Notes under the pieces: model-generated
Database searches by the model: none
Told to the model about the DNA's origin: nothing
The model's input: the letters and a program-made list of their open reading frames with translations, nothing else
Part shown: positions 59,408 through 64,000 of the stretch, piece after piece
How positions within the stretch are numbered: the stretch's first letter is position 1
Layout: each line of letters opens with the position of its first letter
Position numbers and translations under genes: made by a program
NCBI GenBank assembly: GCA_022497145.1
Contig: MU385886.1
Span: forward strand, 186,001 to 250,000
Length of the DNA stretch: 64,000 nt
From: Rostrohypoxylon terebratum
Taxonomy: Eukaryota; Ascomycota; Sordariomycetes; Xylariales; Hypoxylaceae
Direction: 5' to 3'

Positions 59408-61083
59408 TTACTCTTTTTTCTTGTCTATCTTAGGTAACCCGATCCAGAATATCAAGATAACGCCAAGAAACCCGAGGATAACTGGTTGCAGCACTTGCAC
59501 ACCCTTAGCCTGGGCAATGGCACCGACCCCAAAGGGCAAGATCGCAGCGCCACTACCGCCAAACGCTGCTGCAAACCCAATAGCTCCGACGTGGAGGTGT
59601 CGCGGGAGCAGCTTGGACATTGCGACGATGGCAGCCGGAAACAAGGGTCCGATGAAGAATCCCTGGAGTCCCACAGCGACAGCAGACACGATGAACTGGG
59701 GAACTAACCAAAACAGCAGTTCTAAACCCATCGTTATTGGTAGGTATATCTGTCAGATTGGTTAGGAATCAGCAGGAAAAGAAACTCGCGTCAAAATACA
59801 AGAGGAAAACTTACCGTGATTGCCAATTTTTCTCCTATTCTCGGTGTTATGAACCCCAAGACGAAACGCCCGATCGTCAGACCCAGCCAAAATCCAGTAG
59901 CCGTCATGCCACTGGCAAATGGTTCGCCCTTTCTCACTTGTATCATGAACTCGACAATCCACCCACCGAGAGCGACTTCGAGACCGACATAACCAAGCAA
60001 GAAAAAAGCACAGAGCCAAGTGACACGGGCCCCGGGATTCTTCAGCAGAGCTTCTTTGAGGCTGCCTTTGGACGAGTCGGAGTGCTTCGCTAAAGATTCT
60101 CTGTATTCGCGGCCTGTCGCCGCCCAAAAGCATGTGACCGATACAACTATCTCAAGCGCCGACATTCCAATCTGATCAGGAGGTTAGGTCCGCGTTCTTC
60201 TTCATAGCGTCAAAGCGTCAACCGACTCACCATGAGATAGTAAAATGTGTACCACGGCAGGTTTGCCTTGGTGATCATGGTTGTAGCGATGAGCGGACTT
60301 AATACAGCACCAGATCCATAAAGCCCGTGAAGAATGCCAAGCAACTCATTCGCTCGTGCCATATTGCCAATCCAGGCATTCCAGCCGGCATCACATATGC
60401 CATTGCCGAACCCAGCTATCATGAATGCAATCACCAGGACTGGATAGGGCGGATGGTTTGCTATAAGTACGTAGGCAATCAGGTGGCATACCGAACACAG
60501 GGTAGCAACGCCTCTCTGGCCCAGCTTCATGTGGACGAGATTGTTTGAGAACGCTGCTGCAGTATATCCGAGGAACGGCGAAAGGAATATAAGTGATACG
60601 ACTACGTATGTGAGGCCATAGTATGCTTGGATCTATACCCCCAAGTTAGTTTGACATCTTCATTCTTGAAGCCAGGAAGAATCATACATATGGTATCAGA
60701 GGCTATTAAGTATAGGCTATTATTAGTACAATAGTTCATATCGACCCACGGATACCTCGACAAACACTTACACCATAGGCGGCATCGTTTGCGCCCATAA
60801 CGACAAAAGACCAAAAACACGACATGATGCGTGGTATGTTCTTCCGGGGATAATTCCATCTCTGTAGAGTCTCGGTTACCATGTTCGGGGGCGGGAGCGA
60901 GCTCGTTTCCTGATCAAAGGTAACACGGCTATGCCTACTGCTTACTGGGCGACTTAGGCCATGAGCTGGTACAGATGGATCGCCCTTCGCATCCTGGCCC
61001 GGGTACGGCGAGGACATGTACACGGGCTCTAACTCGATGACCGAAGTTGACGATCCGCCATTGTGTTGCACACGCATGGTCAT
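59408..61083 (-). CDS. MFS transporter (fungal BSC6-like type)
   Basis: Five exons (61083..60772, 60702..60688, 60632..60231, 60171..59815, 59749..59408) give 475 residues. The first ~70 residues are a hydrophilic cytosolic tail. Membrane segments then begin at IMSCFWSFVVMGANDAAYG, and about eleven to twelve follow. Conserved-looking MFS stretches include FGNGICDAGWNAWIGNM, GFWLGLTIGRFVLGFITPRI and GLQGFFIGPLFPAAIVAM. Exon 2 is only 15 nt and encodes PLIPY; it completes the family's conserved GANDAAYG-PLIPY-IQAYYGLTY string, so it is a genuine microexon. Introns are 55-69 nt with GTAAGT, GTATGA, GTGAGT and GTAAGT donors. The substrate is unknown; relatives are fungal plasma-membrane or vacuolar transporters. 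The charged C terminus (PKIDKKKE) is intact. Confidence 0.92.
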
Positions 61084-63051
61084 AGCAGGAGAATGGATAG
61101 CCGTGTCCGTTCACCAGGATACTTTCCAACGCGGTCTTCCAACCGAATTAATTTGAGGAAAGAGGACGGCAAGTGATTCCTAGAAGGAAGTCGGGAATAT
61201 ATCCTCTCCCCCCCCCCCGGCGCGCCCTCCCGATACACACCGATAGAGAAGCTCCGGTCCACGATCCGATCTTTGATAAGACAAAGAATAGACGAATGAT
61301 GAAATTTGGTATGTCGCAGCTCGGGAAAGCTCCCGAAAAGCACCGGTAGAACATCGGCTTCTCCACATTGTAAGCAAGGACATAGGGCCATAGGTAGCAA
61401 GGTTTAGGCCGCCTACGATTCGTCGTCATTGTGATAGCGGTTATGTTATGTGTTAGGTACTATGTGGGAATTCCTTGAACGGGTATCTGGACCGGCATCG
61501 CTCCTCTGACCAGCTTCCGCAATCGTATCTATTTTTCATGGCCCGCACATCCACCCTAACCTCTATAGTAGTATGTATGTACGCGCTGGCATCAAGGGTC
61601 CGCGGAAAAGGTATATCGGATAACCCGTCTAGTAGTAGATTATTTACCTATATAATGGATAAGATGGACGAGAGGGAAGTTATGTTGTGTTTTCTTTTAC
61701 CTTATGACCTAGGTCCTAGGTAGGTACCTACTTAAATAACACATTGTTTTTTCTGCTCTTCGGACGTAATCGACATTCTCCTCTTCAACACCTTTTTTTT
61801 CTTTATCATCTAGGGACTTACTAGTAACTAGGACCCTAGGTACGAAGTACTTACAAACTATCATAATGGACGACAATGGCGATTGGTTGTGTTACCAATG
61901 AATAAACCCGTTTTTTTTTCATGGCTGTCAAGACAGACGATTAACCCTCAGGCAAGAGAAGGCTACCTACCTAGGACCTAGGTACCTTTACATGCCATGT
62001 CTGACCAAAGGCCCAGATCGGTAGGGGTAGGTGGTGAGCCGGCAACCACATGTGCCTGCATCTAGGTACTATACCTAAATACCTAGATTTTTAAAAGAAT
62101 AGGTATAAATGCATGTGATCGCTGAGATTCAAGCGATATACGTATATATATATCATCTGCTGCATGGGATGGTCGAGTTTCGTCCAACTGTCCCGGGGGC
62201 GATATAGACACCCACCCTTCCCTGATAGGATACTCGGCGCCGAAGAACACGGGCACCATGTGTGAAGATCTCGGCAAACTACCTATAGCGTCCCGAAAGC
62301 GCGTGGTCATGTACCTACCCGAGCGCTAACTTCGGCAGTACTCGCATGACCCCGAGACGCAGGTCCAGGCGTCCAAGCAAGAGGGCAAGTTCCTGGTTGT
62401 TGGGTCCTCTGGCGGTATTGATGCCTGACGTACTTCTGCTCCTAGGTGTTCCTAGGTGCTCCCAGGAAGGTAGGTTTGGTACACTATGGACATCTATTCA
62501 CGTCAAGGAACTATTGTACATAGAATAGAAACCTAGGACCTAGGCAACTCCAGTTCCGAATGAAAGAGGTATGAACCACGTCAAGCAATTGATACAAGGT
62601 AGAATCTAGATAGTGATAAAAAATGTTCTTTCTATGGTGACTATTTAATATCATCAGAGCTAGCAACCTTTTGATGCAGCTCAAAGTTTGTTTCTTGGCT
62701 ATGAATTCTGATTTCAGGCAAGGGTGAGCCCTGTGAGGGTGTCTCGCGTCCAACCACCCAGCCATCGTACGTCCGAACTTCTTTTTCCAAGCCGTAGAGC
62801 TTTTAGGGTTCTAGTTGGTGAACTAGATTCAACCCTCTTCGGTAGGCATACCTAAATGTAATAACCCAAAGATGCGATTTTCCATCTTCCATCCAATCCC
62901 AATGCTTCAAGACCACCCAACCCTGTAACTCCGGTCCATGCGCGTGTATGATCTGTATGATACAAGTGTTCGTCTTCGCCTACGTTTTAACGAATGATGC
63001 AGCTGAGGCCACTGATTTCGGTGCTCACTAGCAGGAGCAAAACTGGCAGTC
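61084..63051. other. Intergenic with a dense CCTAGG cluster
   Basis: Holds the MFS gene promoter on the left and the 3' untranslated region of the unknown gene on the right. Between 61708 and 62544 there are ten CCTAGG copies, mostly in pairs separated by one to four bases. A C-run (61207-61218) and short T-runs (61791, 61910) are present. ORFs of 60-106 codons show no domain. Confidence 0.5.
61708..62544. repeat. CCTAGG palindrome cluster, ten copies
   Basis: CCTAGG occurs at 61708, 61715, 61835, 61970, 61977, 62441, 62451, 62532 and 62539, with a further ACCCTAGG-type context at 61833. Pairs are CCTAGGTCCTAGG, CCTAGGACCTAGG (twice) and CCTAGG-TGTT-CCTAGG. TAGGTA and CTACCTAC strings flank them. 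Confidence 0.8.
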
Positions 63052-63936
63052 CTACCGCCCCTGTAACTTTCGAAACCAATTCGTCAAGCCCCTAAGCTTC
63101 TGATTCTTGGCCTTGTGGTCCGGTTCATCCCTTTGATCATTTTGCAGTGGGCCTTGGAAGAAGGAATTCCGCTTGTTATCAGGCGCTTCAGCGAATTCGA
63201 CATTACTGGAATTAAAAGCTTTGGAATCGACTGAATAACATGCAGAAACGGCCCGTCGTTTTTGAGCCAAAGGAGTGAGATTCAAGGTCCGAGTGTTGTT
63301 TTCTGTGGACATCTCCGTGGGGGACGATGTTAGCGGTGCGTCTAACACAGCTGCCAATGAACTATCCACATTTCTGTTCACTGGGCCACTCCAGTCACCG
63401 CTAAACGGTCTCCTGATCTTCAATCCTTGATCGAGACTACCACTCGCCTGACTTGGGTTCATATCCGTACCGTTACGTTTTGGCATGAAAGGGGCGCCGA
63501 AAGATGTTGCCCTCCTAGGAAGCACGCCAGCTCCCAACGGATCGTTCTTTAACGCGGACCCCGGGAATTTGCGTCGACAGCTAGCTTCCGCAAAAGTGAC
63601 TTTGGGAGCCATATCTGTGTTGACGCTCAATGATCGCCTACGAGTCACTCCGTTCGTGTCTAATGATGGAGCCAGGACGGATGCGCCTAGATCTGCCGGC
63701 TTATAATTCGGCGGGGAACCATGACGAAGTATCATCCAAATAGCTGATATGGTAATGAAGGTCTTCTGCCAATCTTCTACTTCTCGAGTCGTTCGTTCAA
63801 ACGGATTCTCTTCGCTGGTAGAAGAAGGTGTGGGTGTAGATAACAAAGGAGAAGTCGGCGGGTAACGACTGGCGGATTGGGAAACTGTGGTATATGTGTC
63901 GAGAATATCGAGAGAAGAATTTGTGAGGGTGGCCAT
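63052..63936 (-). CDS. Ser/Pro-rich protein of unknown function
   Basis: A single open frame encodes 294 residues from the ATG at 63936 (context GCC-ATGG). It is predicted to be largely disordered: the first 45 residues are Ser/Thr/Pro-rich (SPLLSTPTPSSTSEENPFER), with several SP and TP sites. One short structured-looking segment follows (TREVEDWQKTFITISAIWMI, residues ~50-70), then Arg/Ser motifs resembling kinase or 14-3-3 sites (RRRSLSV, PRRATSFG, KRRAVSAC), and an amphipathic basic C terminus (LRGLTNWFRKLQGR). This composition suggests a phosphorylated regulatory protein, but I know no named family. The next gene upstream is outside the window. Confidence 0.65.
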   Translation of the reverse strand: MATLTNSSLDILDTYTTVSQSASRYPPTSPLLSTPTPSSTSEENPFERTTREVEDWQKTFITISAIWMILRHGSPPNYKPADLGASVLAPSLDTNGVTRRRSLSVNTDMAPKVTFAEASCRRKFPGSALKNDPLGAGVLPRRATSFGAPFMPKRNGTDMNPSQASGSLDQGLKIRRPFSGDWSGPVNRNVDSSLAAVLDAPLTSSPTEMSTENNTRTLNLTPLAQKRRAVSACYSVDSKAFNSSNVEFAEAPDNKRNSFFQGPLQNDQRDEPDHKAKNQKLRGLTNWFRKLQGR

Positions 63937-64000
63937 AATGGGATGACGTCGACAGTTCGGGTCGATTATACTGAATGTGTATTTATAGTCGGCTGAGGGC

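Noticed and set aside
1..64000. CRISPR arrays, bacterial operons, rRNA genes, a biosynthetic gene cluster
   Set aside because: The genome is eukaryotic; no regularly spaced repeats of CRISPR size, rRNA sequence, or polyketide/peptide synthetase backbone gene is present.

Overview
This window is a stretch of nuclear chromosome from a filamentous ascomycete (Pezizomycotina). A Sordariomycete is the best guess, but the sequence alone does not fix the order. The grounds are short spliceosomal introns (about 49-166 nt, mostly GTAAGT-like donors), intact genes for a velvet regulator, a BLM10/PA200 proteasome activator, a MON2 protein, an archaemetzincin and a fungal bZIP factor, and long gene-poor intergenic DNA. 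I rebuilt exon structures by eye from splice signals, reading-frame continuity and remembered family conservation. Coordinates are exact where a splice junction is given, but no transcript data were available.

Layout, left end (1-23 kb, fairly gene-dense): a mitochondrial stomatin-like protein (+); MON2 in six exons (-), divergent from an MMS2-type ubiquitin E2 variant (+); a roughly 650-bp element with long terminal inverted repeats; a LYR-motif protein (+) convergent with a bZIP factor carrying AT-hook-like motifs (-); a decayed TatD-type nuclease relic (-); an FAD monooxygenase (-); a small frameshifted ORF with one membrane segment (+); and an archaemetzincin (-).

Middle (23-48.8 kb): two gene deserts of about 9 kb and 13.3 kb surround a velvet-domain regulator (-) and one doubtful membrane-anchored ORF (-). 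The deserts hold simple repeats, hairpins and many copies of the palindrome CCTAGG, but I recognise no protein-coding family in them.

Right end (48.8-64 kb): a PaaI/THEM-like thioesterase (-), the very long BLM10 gene (-), an MFS transporter with a 15-nt microexon (-), and a Ser/Pro-rich unknown protein (-).

The genes are mostly unrelated housekeeping and regulatory loci (mitochondrial membrane organisation, endosome-Golgi traffic, DNA-damage ubiquitination, proteasome activation, development). I see no biosynthetic cluster and no defence-like operon. The most unusual feature is the CCTAGG-based short-motif family. At least 40 copies were seen by eye, nearly all outside exons and often paired as CCTAGG-N(1-2)-CCTAGG. 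In the TatD relic one such pair appears as an 11-nt insertion exactly at a CTAGGT within formerly coding sequence, which catches the motif in the act of growing.
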